A DNA stretch of 64,000 bases from positions 62,001 to 126,000 of the forward strand of contig NZ_BAGE01000046.1 of assembly GCF_000308675.1 (NCBI RefSeq), in the 5' to 3' direction. A program made the translations under genes and the position numbers. The notes beneath the pieces are model-generated. The model made no database searches, was not told the origin of the DNA, and was given only the letters and a program-made list of their open reading frames with translations. Of this stretch, positions 9,199-18,551 are shown piece by piece (the stretch's first letter is position 1; the number at the start of each line of letters is the position of its first letter). Origin of the DNA: Nocardia paucivorans NBRC 100373. Its GTDB lineage: Bacteria; Actinomycetota; Actinomycetes; Mycobacteriales; Mycobacteriaceae.

Positions 9199-9351
9199 TC
9201 TGCCTCCCTTCCGCGGTCGCTACGACAGCGCTATTGTCATGCCACCGATGAGGGTTTGCGTCCTGTTCGGATAGACCCTACGGCTCGCGCACCCGCCGAA
9301 CGCTACCCACGGTCGTCCTCCGCCCGACGGTATACCGGCGGCCACTCGGCC

Positions 9352-10482
9352 CTAGCGTGCCTCCGACAGTCCCGTCCGGGCGGGTCGCACCCGGTGGTGG
9401 GGGGAGTCGGGTCCGGCGGCGACCAGTGATTCGTGGGTCGGCGGATCGCTGGGCACATGATCGGGGCGACGGAGTTCGAACTCCTTGCGCAGCACGGGAA
9501 CCACTTCGCGGCCCAGCCGCTCGATCTGCTCCAGCACCACGTCCAGGGGCAACCCCGCGTGGTCGACGAGGAACAGTTGACGCTGGTAGTCGCCCGCATA
9601 GTCGGCGAAACCGAGGGTGCGTTCGATCACCTGTTCGGGTGTTCCGACGGTCAGCGGGGTCTGGGCGGTGAACTCCTCCAGTGATGGTCCGTGCCCGTAT
9701 ACCGGCGCATTGTCGAAGTAAGGCCGGAAGAACCGTTTCGCCTCCACCTCGGTATCGGCCATGAACACCTGCCCGCCGAGACCCACGATGGCCTGGTCCG
9801 CGGCGCCGTGGCCGTAGTATTCGAACCGCCGCCGGTACAGTCCGACCATCTGCTCGGTGTGTTCTTTGTTCCAGAAGATGTTGTTGTGGAAGAAACCATC
9901 GCCGTAGAAGGCGGCCTGTTCGGCGATTTCCGGTGAGCGGATCGAGCCGTGCCATACGAACGGCGGGGTGTCGTCCAGCGGGGCGGGGGTGGCGGTGAAG
10001 CCCTGTAGCGGGGTGCGGTACCGGCCCTGCCAGTCGATCTGCTTCTCCCGCCACAGCCGGCGCAGCAGATGGTAGTTCTCGATGGCCAGCGGAATGCCCT
10101 GGCGAATATCCTTGCCGAACCATGGATATACCGGTGCGGTGTTACCACGGCCGAGCATCAGATCCACCCGCCCGTCGGACAGGTGTTGCAGCATGGCGTA
10201 GTCCTCGGCGATCTTCACCGGATCGTTCGTGGTGATCAGGGTGGTCGCGGTCGACAGCCGGAGCCGCTCGGTGCGGGCCGCGATATGGCCGAGGAAGGTG
10301 GTCGGTGACGAGGGCACGAACGGCGGATTGTGGTGTTCGCCGGTGGCGAAGACATCCAGGCCGACCTCTTCGGCCTTCAAGGCGATCGCGACCATCGCCT
10401 TGATTCGTTCGGCCTCGCTCGGTGTGCGGCCGGTCGTGGGGTCGGTGGTGACGTCTCCGACGGAGAAGATTCCGAACTGCAT
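9352..10482 (-). CDS. LLM-class flavin-dependent oxidoreductase
   Basis: 376 aa, beginning MQFGIFSVGD. The ATG at 10482 is preferred because GGAGGA lies just upstream; an in-frame ATG 14 codons earlier lacks a ribosome site. It has the luciferase-like monooxygenase TIM-barrel pattern: TGEHHNPPFVPSSP, STATTLITTNDPVKIAEDYA, LSDGRVDLMLGRGNT and TPEQVIERT. Members use FMNH2 or F420H2 to oxidise or reduce diverse substrates; the F420 genes fbiA/fbiB elsewhere in the window make F420 dependence possible but not shown. Clear family, unknown substrate. Confidence 0.9.
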   Translation of the reverse strand: MQFGIFSVGDVTTDPTTGRTPSEAERIKAMVAIALKAEEVGLDVFATGEHHNPPFVPSSPTTFLGHIAARTERLRLSTATTLITTNDPVKIAEDYAMLQHLSDGRVDLMLGRGNTAPVYPWFGKDIRQGIPLAIENYHLLRRLWREKQIDWQGRYRTPLQGFTATPAPLDDTPPFVWHGSIRSPEIAEQAAFYGDGFFHNNIFWNKEHTEQMVGLYRRRFEYYGHGAADQAIVGLGGQVFMADTEVEAKRFFRPYFDNAPVYGHGPSLEEFTAQTPLTVGTPEQVIERTLGFADYAGDYQRQLFLVDHAGLPLDVVLEQIERLGREVVPVLRKEFELRRPDHVPSDPPTHESLVAAGPDSPHHRVRPARTGLSEAR

Positions 10483-10666
10483 ATGTCCTCCTCGGCCGCT
10501 TCCGGCATTTAGTGGATATGTCAACCAGTGGAACGGTGGGCCCCGCCGGGGTATTCCGACCGCGTGGCGCAGTTAGGCCACCGCCGTCGTGAGACGAGGA
10601 TTCGCCGATCGGTCGCCGTTATCATCGCAGGCGCCCCACCGCAGGACCGAAGTACAGGTAGCCCCG

Positions 10667-11548
10667 ATGACAAGCCGGCCGGAAATCCCCGTTCCCGTGA
10701 TACCCGAGACCGAGGTCCGGCCCGATGACACGGCACCCGCACGAGCACCGGAATCGTGGAGCTACTTTCCCCCGCCACGGGAGCTGCGCGGCAATCTGAA
10801 CGGCTGGACCTACCTGGCCGTCTTCCTCGCCGCCGTACTCGTGACCATACTGTCGGCCCGGGCCATCGCAGCGCTGGACTCCGGCCAACCCCTACGCCCC
10901 TGGCTCTACACCGCGGTCGCCGTATGGGTGGTCTCGCTCCTGGTCATGCTGTCGGCATTCGCCGGCGGCCGCACCTGCCTCGAGCTCGAGAGCACCCGCT
11001 TCGAACACGATCGGGGCGGATTGGTGATCCGGCGTTCGCTCGCCTACGAGACCGCCGCGGTCCTCTTCCTCGGAAGCCTGGCCGCGGCCTGTGCGCTCTT
11101 CGGCATCGGCACCCATCGCGATTCCCTCACCTTGCCCCTGCATCCACCGATCCCCGCATGGGCCGCGCTCGCCGTGGCGGTCGCGGTATTCGCCTATCTG
11201 GTGGTGTATCTGGCGCGACCGCGGGCCCACCGCCTGGTTCTGCGACCCGGCCATATTGCGCTCCCGACGACCATCCGCCCCATGAAACTTCTCTCCTGGG
11301 CCGAGCTGAGCGATGTCACGGTCGTCTCGCGCACCAGTTGCCAGGGCACGGTCCGACTCGAAACCGCGTCCCGGAAACCGAAGCGGCCCCGTCGAGCTCA
11401 TATTCGCGCGGAGAAATTATCGATCGGCTCGTCGGCCGCCTACTGGCTGATCCGCTTCTATCACCGACACCCCGAACTGCGCGAGGAACTGTCCGACGAA
11501 CGGGCCCTCGAGCGGCTGCGCGTGTACGGGGTCGTCGAAGAACACTGA
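10667..11548 (+). CDS. Four-helix integral membrane protein
   Basis: 293 aa from ATG 10667, which removes an unlikely basic leader; ribosome site weak. Not recognised. A proline-rich cytosolic N-terminus (about 45 aa) is followed by four hydrophobic segments near 48-68, 82-103, 128-150 and 163-183, then a soluble C-terminal half with LVLRPGHIALPTTIR and SWAELSDVTVVS, a layout like small-membrane-protein families that carry a PH-like C-terminal domain. The downstream gene is 150 bases away on the same strand. No function is assigned. Confidence 0.7.
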   Translation: MTSRPEIPVPVIPETEVRPDDTAPARAPESWSYFPPPRELRGNLNGWTYLAVFLAAVLVTILSARAIAALDSGQPLRPWLYTAVAVWVVSLLVMLSAFAGGRTCLELESTRFEHDRGGLVIRRSLAYETAAVLFLGSLAAACALFGIGTHRDSLTLPLHPPIPAWAALAVAVAVFAYLVVYLARPRAHRLVLRPGHIALPTTIRPMKLLSWAELSDVTVVSRTSCQGTVRLETASRKPKRPRRAHIRAEKLSIGSSAAYWLIRFYHRHPELREELSDERALERLRVYGVVEEH

Positions 11549-11697
11549 AAACCTTCTGCCGCAACCGGACACGATGCGCTCGGTGCCCTCGGGGTACCGA
11601 CTCCGATCCCGATTCGGGGCGGGGGTAGCGCACGCGCTACCCCCGAACGGTCGTGCACATCACCGACATTCCGCGGCGATCGCCGTGTGATGGAGGT

Positions 11698-12588
11698 ATG
11701 ACAACAGCACCTTCCGACCTCGCCCCTCCCATTACCACCACCGCGATCCGGGCACGCGGGGGGCGGTGGTTTCTGCTGCTCGCCTTTGCCGGAGCGTGGA
11801 TTCCGTGGGGACTGGCGGGAGCGGCCGGATACTCACTCGACGACCCGGTGGTCCAACTGCTGTCCGGCGGTGTGGTCGCGCCCGCACTCGCGGCAATCGT
11901 CGTTCGTCGGTGGATCACCCGCGAGGGGTTCGCCGATTCCGGCCTGCGACCGCGGATCGGCCGGACCCGGTCGTCGTACTCGATCGCGGCGCTGCTGCCC
12001 CTCGGCATCCTCGCCATCGCGCTCCTCCTCGCCGCCGCCCTCGGATGGTGGGATCCGCTGAACCGGGATTTCGGTTCCGACGACGCGCTGTTCCTCGCCA
12101 TCGCCCTCGTGGTCCCCGTGGTGGCCGCCCCGCTGTTCTGGGGTGAGGAATTCGGCTGGACATCGTATCTGCGCGATCGGCTTCTGCCCGGCCGCCCCGT
12201 CGCCACCACTTTCGCAACGGGACTGATCTGGGGCGTGTGGCACTGGCCGCTGCCATGGGTGGGGTACCTCGGCTCCACCGGCACCGTGGTCGAGACGATC
12301 GTCGCCATGCTGTTGTGGCTGCCGCTGTCGATTCTGCTCGAGTTCGTCATCGGTTGGCTGTGGGTCCGTGGCGGTTCGGTGTGGCCGGCGGCCATCCTGC
12401 ACAGCGGCAGCAATCTCGTGGTCGCCGCGGGGCTCGAACGGTTCGTGGACGGTCCCGACACCATGGCGACCGCCACTACGCTGCTGATGTGCGTCGCCTA
12501 CCTACCCGTGGTGGCGTGGATCGTCGTGACCACGAGGCGTGACGGTTCACGCGGCTCCCACCCGACGACCGAAAGGACTCGCCGATGA
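11698..12588 (+). CDS. CPBP-family intramembrane protease
   Basis: 296 aa, multi-spanning (about seven hydrophobic helices). CPBP/Abi-type glutamic protease motifs are visible: GEEFGWTSYLRDRL (the EExxxR-like motif), HWPLPW (second motif) and HSGSNL (fourth motif His). Members cleave membrane proteins or modify prenylated peptides; in bacteria they often accompany bacteriocin immunity or signalling genes. GGAGG lies immediately before the ATG, closer than usual. The stop overlaps the start of the histidine kinase (ATGA), making a three-gene operon with a two-component system that may regulate it or sense its product. Confidence 0.87.
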   Translation: MTTAPSDLAPPITTTAIRARGGRWFLLLAFAGAWIPWGLAGAAGYSLDDPVVQLLSGGVVAPALAAIVVRRWITREGFADSGLRPRIGRTRSSYSIAALLPLGILAIALLLAAALGWWDPLNRDFGSDDALFLAIALVVPVVAAPLFWGEEFGWTSYLRDRLLPGRPVATTFATGLIWGVWHWPLPWVGYLGSTGTVVETIVAMLLWLPLSILLEFVIGWLWVRGGSVWPAAILHSGSNLVVAAGLERFVDGPDTMATATTLLMCVAYLPVVAWIVVTTRRDGSRGSHPTTERTRR

Positions 12589-13784
12589 ACAGCGTGGCAT
12601 CGGCCCTGCGATCCGGTCCGCGCTACCTCGTATCGCCTTGGCCGTGGCGTGCCGTGAGCTATGTGGTTCTCGGCGGGATTCTGTCGTCGATCACCGTCCT
12701 CGGCATCGTCCCCGTGCTGGTCCTCGGTCCGACCCGCCGCCTCCGGGCGGCACTGTGGGAGCCGCTGCTGCGTGTGCACTGCACCCGACTACGGCTGATC
12801 GACCCCGCCCTCGCCGATAGCGCCGATATCCGGGTGCGGGCGGCCGCCGACAATGGGCGTCTACCTTCGCTTCGGCAATTCGCCTATGTCGTCGGCACCG
12901 CCGTGTCCGGGGGTGTGGTGTTCGTCCTGGCGACACTCGCATGCGTCGTCGTGGCAATGTTGCTCGTGGCGCCATGGCTGGTCCGCGACGACTACTTCGA
13001 TCTCGGACCCTGGATCGTAGACACCACATCGCAGGCATGGTTCGTCGCCGCCGGCGGCCTCCTCGCCGGTGCGGTGCTGCTTTTCGTGCTCGGCGGCTGG
13101 GCGGCCCTCGAGGCCGCAACCGCGCGGGTTCTGCTGGTTTCCGATACCGACCGGTGGCGGCAGGAAGCCGAACGAATCGAGAACTCCCGATCCGGCCTGC
13201 TCGAGGCGGAGGGTTTCGAACGGGAACTGCTCGAATCCGAACTGCACGACCGGGTCCAGCACCGGCTGGTCGCCCTGTCCATGAGCCTGGGCCTGGCCGA
13301 GGCGAAGGACACGGACGGTCCCACCGGCTGCCTCGCCGCAAACGCCCACCGGCAGGTCGACGAGACCTTGGCCGAACTGCGGGCCGTGCTGCGCGGGTTC
13401 TCCCCACGGGCCCTGGTCGACCGCGGCCTGGAACCGGCCCTGGTCGACCTCGCCGCCGATATGCCTCTGGAGGTGACCTTCGATATTCGGAGCGGGCGCC
13501 ACCGACTGCCCCCCGCGGTCGAGCACATGTCCTATGTCCTCGTGGCCGAGGCACTCACCAATATCGCCCGACACTCCGATGCGTATCGGGTGGCCGTGCG
13601 CGGGGCGCGCACCGGATCGATGTGGATACTGAGCATCACCGACGACGGCCCCGGTGGCGCTCATATTTCGCCGGGCCACGGCCTCGACCGACTGACCCGT
13701 CGGGTCGCCGCGCTGGACGGTACGCTCACGCTGACCAGTCCCCCCGGCGGACCGACCACCCTGCGAATGGAGTGTCCGGTGTGA
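12585..13784 (+). CDS. NarL-type sensor histidine kinase
   Basis: 399 aa. The N-terminal half has paired membrane segments typical of the actinobacterial sensor domain (SYVVLGGILSSITVLGIV near 25-50; a second pair near 105-130 and 150-180). The HisKA_3 dimerisation helix is ESELHDRVQHRLVALS with phospho-acceptor His near 220, followed by an ATPase domain with EALTNIARHS (N box), DDGPGGAH and GHGLDRLTRRVAALDG (G boxes). The start overlaps the protease stop and the stop overlaps the response-regulator start, so all three should be transcribed together. The signal is unknown. Confidence 0.93.
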   Translation: MNSVASALRSGPRYLVSPWPWRAVSYVVLGGILSSITVLGIVPVLVLGPTRRLRAALWEPLLRVHCTRLRLIDPALADSADIRVRAAADNGRLPSLRQFAYVVGTAVSGGVVFVLATLACVVVAMLLVAPWLVRDDYFDLGPWIVDTTSQAWFVAAGGLLAGAVLLFVLGGWAALEAATARVLLVSDTDRWRQEAERIENSRSGLLEAEGFERELLESELHDRVQHRLVALSMSLGLAEAKDTDGPTGCLAANAHRQVDETLAELRAVLRGFSPRALVDRGLEPALVDLAADMPLEVTFDIRSGRHRLPPAVEHMSYVLVAEALTNIARHSDAYRVAVRGARTGSMWILSITDDGPGGAHISPGHGLDRLTRRVAALDGTLTLTSPPGGPTTLRMECPV

Positions 13785-14449
13785 TACCGCATCAGCGACC
13801 GCGGCGCATCGTGGTGGCCGAGGACAGCCCGCTACTGCTGGCCGGACTGGAAAGCGTACTCGCCTCGGCCGGTCACGAGGTGAGCGCAACCGTCACCGAC
13901 GCACCCGGTCTCCTGCACGCCTGGGACGCCCACCGGCCGGATCTGGTCATCACCGACGTTCGAATGCCGCCCACCGAGACCGACGACGGGTTGCGCGCCG
14001 CGGCCGAACTCCGCCGGCGGCGAGCCGACCTTCCGATACTGGTCCTCTCCCAATACGTGTCCGTCGCCTATCTCGACGATCTCCTCGGTGACGACCCGAC
14101 CCAGGGCGGAATGGGCTACCTGCTCAAGGACCGGGTGGGTCATGTCCGCTTCTTCCTCGACACCGTCGACCGGGTGGCCCGCGGCGAGACGATCGTCGAC
14201 CCCGACGTGGTTCGGGCCCTGGTCAAATCCACCCGCAACCGCGCGCCCCTGGACGGTCTCACCCCACGGGAGCGTGAGGTCCTCGCCCTGGTCGCCGAGG
14301 GCCACACGAACTCCGGTATCGCCCAACGGCTCAACGTCTCCGAAGCCGCCGTGCGCAAACATATCGGCTCCATCTTCGCGAAACTTCCCCTGCGCGACGG
14401 CGACCGGCGAGTACAGGCGACCCTCATCTACCTGCGGTCACTGGGCTGA
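13781..14449 (+). CDS. LuxR/NarL-family response regulator
   Basis: 222 aa from GTG 13781, coupled as GTGA to the kinase stop. The receiver domain (about 8-125) has acidic AEDSP, the phospho-acceptor Asp of LVITDVRMP near 60, LSQY and the Lys of YLLKDR. The C-terminal LuxR helix-turn-helix (LTPREREVLALVAEGHTNSGIAQRL, split here at SGIAQ) occupies about 160-220. It is the cognate partner of the upstream kinase. The last 22 bases overlap the convergent Abi_2 gene. Confidence 0.94.
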   Translation: MIPHQRPRRIVVAEDSPLLLAGLESVLASAGHEVSATVTDAPGLLHAWDAHRPDLVITDVRMPPTETDDGLRAAAELRRRRADLPILVLSQYVSVAYLDDLLGDDPTQGGMGYLLKDRVGHVRFFLDTVDRVARGETIVDPDVVRALVKSTRNRAPLDGLTPREREVLALVAEGHTNSGIAQRLNVSEAAVRKHIGSIFAKLPLRDGDRRVQATLIYLRSLG

Positions 14450-15918
14450 TCATCGTCCTCGGCCCCGGCCTGCGGCGCCGAGGCGGCCCGGATGGCTCCG
14501 ACCGGGATGGCCTGCAAGGCCGCCGCCCAGGTCAGTTCCCCGGCGAGCAGCAGATCCACGGGAACGGCGCCACGAAGACCGGCATTGGGACTCGTCCACC
14601 AGGCCGCGACCTGCCAGGGGTCGTCCTTCGCACCCAGTTTCCGGTTCACTTCCCGCACAATCGGATCTATCCGGTTGCGCGCGGTGTCCAACTGGAAATT
14701 CGGAAACCGAAACGATCTTCCCACCGGAAGCCCCAACAGTTCGGAGCGAAGCCGGTGATACCGCACGGCGCTGGTCCTGCGCCGAGGGGTCGGGCTCGGA
14801 TCGATGACCGCGCCCACCTCGGACGCGCCCACGCATTCGAGCCGCAGCAGGATCTCGCGATATTCGGCGGGAAGCGGATCCGGCGGCGGCACATAGGATC
14901 GCGACCACAACGGTTGCTCCGCCCATCCGGGTGGGCAGCCGATCCGGCTTGCCGGCTGGTCGACGGCCGCCAGACCCGAGGTGATCAACTCTGCGGTTTC
15001 GAGTCGCCAGGTCGACCGGGGATCGAGCCGGGCGGTGAGGTAGGCCAGAATCGCGAGCGAGGCGTAGACCCTCGAGCGTGCGTGGGTGCCGGTGGCGTGC
15101 GCGAGATCAGGGAAACGGTCGAGCCGACCCACCTGATCGACCACATTCCTGTTCCACACTCGCAGATGATGGGCACAGGCATTGCGCAGGCTCGCGAGAT
15201 TGGTGATCCATTTCGTCAGCGCCGCCCCGTCACCATCGCAATTGCCTTCGTACACACCGAGACTCGCGGCGATGAGGTTTTTGTGTTGCGGTTTCAAACC
15301 GGCGAGCAAGGTGGCCAAACTCCCGAACCCCAGTAGCTCGGTAACCACCCAAACCGGTAGGGGCATGCCGTATTTGGACCGGAAATGCTTGACGAAATCC
15401 TCCTTCGACCGGTCTTCCAGCCGTCGCACGTTCCGCAACCACTGTCCGTGCGGGCTCTCGAGCCAATGTGCCCGGGCGACAATCGGATTCTGCTCGTCGA
15501 ATTCGGTGAAGCCGCGATCCAACAGCGCGGGGTCGAGATGGGCGAAGGCGTGGCCGGCGCCCAATGTGTAACCGAGTTGGACCCGCAATGCGACCTCAAC
15601 CCGTTCGATGGCGTCGAGAATATGCAGTCGCAGCCGCCGATCGAACTCGTAGATCCCCACCACCCGCTCGAATGTGGTGCCCGGAACGAACCTGTCTCCC
15701 ACCACCTTCCCCGGCCCGTGGGGGTTCGGTTCCAACGCCCGGAAGATGTACCAGTATCCGCTCAGCCGGTAGTAACCGACCCGGCCCAACACCTCGATCG
15801 CCGCCGCCTCGTCCTCGACGATCATTCCCCGCCCACGCAGCAGGGCGACCTGTTCGGACAGGGTTTTGAAGGGCTTCTCGTAGCTCGTGACGGAGCGCGC
15901 CCTGCGGGAGCCGGACAT
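14428..15918 (-). CDS. Abi_2 (AbiD/AbiF-like) protein with C-terminal MbcA/ParS-like domain
   Basis: 496 aa from ATG 15918; an ATG at 15930 is an equal alternative (AAGG upstream). Residues about 12-290 form an Abi_2 domain: YEKPFKTLSEQVALLRGRGM, GYYRLSGYWY, TFERVVGIYEFDRRLRLHIL, and LASLRNACAHHLRVWN, whose RNACAH fits the HEPN RNase R-x4-H motif (near 244). Abi_2 proteins act in abortive phage infection. The last 120 residues differ: FRFPNFQLD followed by AAWWTSPNAGLRGAVPVDLL resembles the MbcA/ParS/Xre toxin-binding (DUF2384-type) antitoxin domain. Typical Abi_2 proteins end near 300 aa. The gene converges with and overlaps the response regulator. Phage defence is inferred from the family only. 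Confidence 0.85.
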   Translation of the reverse strand: MSGSRRARSVTSYEKPFKTLSEQVALLRGRGMIVEDEAAAIEVLGRVGYYRLSGYWYIFRALEPNPHGPGKVVGDRFVPGTTFERVVGIYEFDRRLRLHILDAIERVEVALRVQLGYTLGAGHAFAHLDPALLDRGFTEFDEQNPIVARAHWLESPHGQWLRNVRRLEDRSKEDFVKHFRSKYGMPLPVWVVTELLGFGSLATLLAGLKPQHKNLIAASLGVYEGNCDGDGAALTKWITNLASLRNACAHHLRVWNRNVVDQVGRLDRFPDLAHATGTHARSRVYASLAILAYLTARLDPRSTWRLETAELITSGLAAVDQPASRIGCPPGWAEQPLWSRSYVPPPDPLPAEYREILLRLECVGASEVGAVIDPSPTPRRRTSAVRYHRLRSELLGLPVGRSFRFPNFQLDTARNRIDPIVREVNRKLGAKDDPWQVAAWWTSPNAGLRGAVPVDLLLAGELTWAAALQAIPVGAIRAASAPQAGAEDDDQPSDRR

Positions 15919-16176
15919 ACGCTCACCCATCGGGTGGCACCTTTGATACGCTCTGCGCACACGGCCGACCGCCCACTCCCGCCCCAGGGAGGGACGGTCG
16001 GTTCTCCGTTTCGAACATCCCCTGCTTCGGTCCGTACCCACTCGGTCGACGCGGGCCTCGTCGAGGTCGACCAGACCCACCATGCGCTGTCGGATACGGT
16101 ACTCCACCGTCGCCCGAGCCGGACGGAGCCCGTAGCGCGCTCCCGGGCCACTCCTCGGCCTATCGGACCGAGCGGA

Positions 16177-17370
16177 TCAGCGGAATGCCGACAGATCGGT
16201 GAGCGCTTGGCCGATGATGAGCTGGTGCACCTCGCCGGTGCCCTCATAGGTGAGCACCGATTCCAGATTGTTCGCATGCCGAAGGATCGGGAACTCGAGG
16301 GTGATACCGGCGGCCCCGAGAATGGTGCGGCATTCGCGGGCGATGCCGATGGCCTCCCGAACATTGTTGAGTTTGCCCAGCGAGATCTGCTCCGGCCGCA
16401 GCCGGTGCTCGTCCTTGAGCCGGGCCAGGTGCAACGCGAGCAGCATGCCCTTGCCCAGTTCGACCGTCATATCCGCAAGCTTGGCCTGGGTGAGTTGATA
16501 GGCCGCGAGCGGTTTGTCGAAGATATCGCGCGCGCCGGCGTATTCGATCGCGGTTTCCAGACAGTCGCGGGCCGCACCGAGCGAACCGAACACGATGCCG
16601 AAGCGGGCCTCGTTCAGGCATGACAGCGGACCGCGCAGCCCGCGCACCTCCGGAAAAGCGGCCGATGCCGGTAGGCGCACATTGTCGAGAACCAGTTCGC
16701 TGGTGACCGAGGCCCGCAGCGAGAGCTTGCGCTTGATCTCGGGGGCGGAGAAACCGGGGGTGTCGGTCGGCACGACGAAGCCGCGGACACCTTTACCGTT
16801 TTCGCCCTCGTCGGTTTGCGCCCACACCACCGCGACATCGGCCACCGATCCGTTGGTGATCCACATCTTGTTGCCATTGAGGATCCAGTCGGCGTTCTCC
16901 CCGGAACCGTCCCGCCGGGCGCGGGTCCGCATCCCGCCGGGGTTGGAGCCGAAATCGGGCTCGGTCAGTCCGAAGCAGCCCAACGCCTCGCCCGCGGCCA
17001 TCCGCGGCAGCCACTGTTGTTTCTGCTCCTCACTGCCCCATTTCCAGATCGCGAACATAGCCAGCGAGCCCTGCACCGAGACCAGTGAACGCAGACCGGA
17101 ATCGCCCGCTTCCAACTCCATACACGCCAGACCGTAGGCGGTGGCGCTGGTGCCCGCGCATCCGTAGCCCTCCAGGTGCATACCGAGGACGCCGAGCGCG
17201 CCGAGTTCCTTCGCCAGTTCCCGGGCGGGAATCCGGCCGGCCTCGTACCACTCGGCGATATGCGGTTTGACGGATTTCTCGACATAGGCGCGCACGGTGT
17301 CACGGATATCGCGGTCCGCCTCGTCGACGAGGTGGTCCACCGAGAAGAGTTCGAGCGGGTTCTGTGCCAT
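16177..17370 (-). CDS. gcdH: Glutaryl-CoA dehydrogenase-like acyl-CoA dehydrogenase
   Basis: 397 aa; AAGGA precedes the ATG. FAD enzyme expected to convert glutaryl-CoA to crotonyl-CoA plus CO2. The sequence has the GCDH-type start (DHLVDEADRDIRDTVRAYV), FGLTEPDFGSNPGGMRT, NGNKMWITNGSVADVAVVWA, TQAKLADM and the catalytic Glu in LTYEGTGEVHQLIIGQALT. It is the last gene of the nine-gene operon that starts at 25820, 29 bases after its neighbour. In the proposed pathway it handles the glutaryl-CoA left after one beta-oxidation round of pimeloyl-CoA. Confidence 0.88.
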   Translation of the reverse strand: MAQNPLELFSVDHLVDEADRDIRDTVRAYVEKSVKPHIAEWYEAGRIPARELAKELGALGVLGMHLEGYGCAGTSATAYGLACMELEAGDSGLRSLVSVQGSLAMFAIWKWGSEEQKQQWLPRMAAGEALGCFGLTEPDFGSNPGGMRTRARRDGSGENADWILNGNKMWITNGSVADVAVVWAQTDEGENGKGVRGFVVPTDTPGFSAPEIKRKLSLRASVTSELVLDNVRLPASAAFPEVRGLRGPLSCLNEARFGIVFGSLGAARDCLETAIEYAGARDIFDKPLAAYQLTQAKLADMTVELGKGMLLALHLARLKDEHRLRPEQISLGKLNNVREAIGIARECRTILGAAGITLEFPILRHANNLESVLTYEGTGEVHQLIIGQALTDLSAFR

Positions 17371-17399
17371 GGGATGTCCTTACCGGGAGATCGGGAAAG

Positions 17400-18551
17400 T
17401 CAGAGGAAGGCCGAGACGCCGGTCTCGGCTCGGCCGATGAGCAGTTTCTGGATTTGGCTGGTGCCCTCGTACAAGGTCATCACCCGAGCGTCTCGCATGT
17501 ACTTCTGGACCGGGTACTCGTCGACATACCCGTACCCGCCGAAGGCCTGAATCGCGAGATTGGCGGCCTTGACGGCCTTCTCCGAGGCGAACAGTTTCGC
17601 CTTGGACGCCGCCACACCGAAGGGTAGGCCGCGTTCGATCAGATCGGCGGCCCGCCAGGTGAGCAACCGGGCCGCGTCACAGTCGGTGGAGATTTCGGCG
17701 ATCATGTCCTGGATGAGTTGGAAGGAGGCCAGCGGACGACCGAACTGCCGACGCTGCACACTGTAGTCGACGACCGCCTCCAGACAGCCCTGGATGATGC
17801 CGGTGCATCCGGCGCCCACCGAGACCCGCCCCTTGTCCAGGGAGCGCATCGCGATCTTGAAGCCCTCACCCTCCGCGCCGATCAACGCGTCGGCCGGGAC
17901 CCGGACATCGTCGAAGGCCAATTCGGCGGTGGCCTGACCGCGCAGACCGAGCTTGCCGTGGATCTCGGTGCGGGAGAACCCGGGGGTGTCGGTGGGTACC
18001 AGGAAGGCGGAGATTCCCTTCGCGCCGGGGCCGCCGGTGCGGGCGAAGACAACGCAGACATCGGCCCAGGTGCCATTGGTGATGAAGATCTTCCCGCCGT
18101 TGATCACCCAGTCCGAACCGTCCTTGACGGCACGTGTCTTGAGATTGGCGGGGTCGGAGCCGTTATCCGGTTCGGTGAGCCCGAAACAGCCGAGCACTGT
18201 CCCGCTCGCGATACCGGGCAACCACCGCTGCTTCTGCTCCTCGGTCCCGTGGTCCAGGACGATCTTGCCGAACAACCCCATCGAGACCGAGACGATGCCA
18301 CGAACCGCGGAGTCGGCGCGGCCCAGCTCTTCCATCCCGATGCAGTAGGTGATGTAGTCGCCGCCCATCCCGCCGTATTCCTCGGGGATGGTGAGACCGA
18401 AGAAACCGAGTTCGCCGAGTTTGGGGACGAGCGCGGTGTCGACCGCTTCCCGCCGGTCCCACTCCGCACGGTGCGGAACCACCTCCTTGTCGAGGAAATC
18501 CCGCGCCATCTGCTGGAACGCACGCTGCTCGGGGGTGAGCGAGAAGTTCAT
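17400..18551 (-). CDS. Acyl-CoA dehydrogenase (proposed pimeloyl-CoA step)
   Basis: 383 aa, complete ACAD fold: IPEEYGGMGGDY, CFGLTEPDNGSDPANLKT, NGGKIFITNGTWADV, QRRQFGRPLASFQLIQ and catalytic Glu in TLYEGTSQIQKLLIGRAE. FAD-dependent alpha,beta-dehydrogenation of an acyl-CoA, passing electrons to ETF. The ATG overlaps the stop of the hydroxyacyl-CoA dehydrogenase gene (ATGA). Because AliB- and GcdH-like enzymes are present in the same operon, the missing step is pimeloyl-CoA to 2,3-dehydropimeloyl-CoA; this assignment is inference, and a general medium-chain substrate is possible. Confidence 0.9.
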   Translation of the reverse strand: MNFSLTPEQRAFQQMARDFLDKEVVPHRAEWDRREAVDTALVPKLGELGFFGLTIPEEYGGMGGDYITYCIGMEELGRADSAVRGIVSVSMGLFGKIVLDHGTEEQKQRWLPGIASGTVLGCFGLTEPDNGSDPANLKTRAVKDGSDWVINGGKIFITNGTWADVCVVFARTGGPGAKGISAFLVPTDTPGFSRTEIHGKLGLRGQATAELAFDDVRVPADALIGAEGEGFKIAMRSLDKGRVSVGAGCTGIIQGCLEAVVDYSVQRRQFGRPLASFQLIQDMIAEISTDCDAARLLTWRAADLIERGLPFGVAASKAKLFASEKAVKAANLAIQAFGGYGYVDEYPVQKYMRDARVMTLYEGTSQIQKLLIGRAETGVSAFL

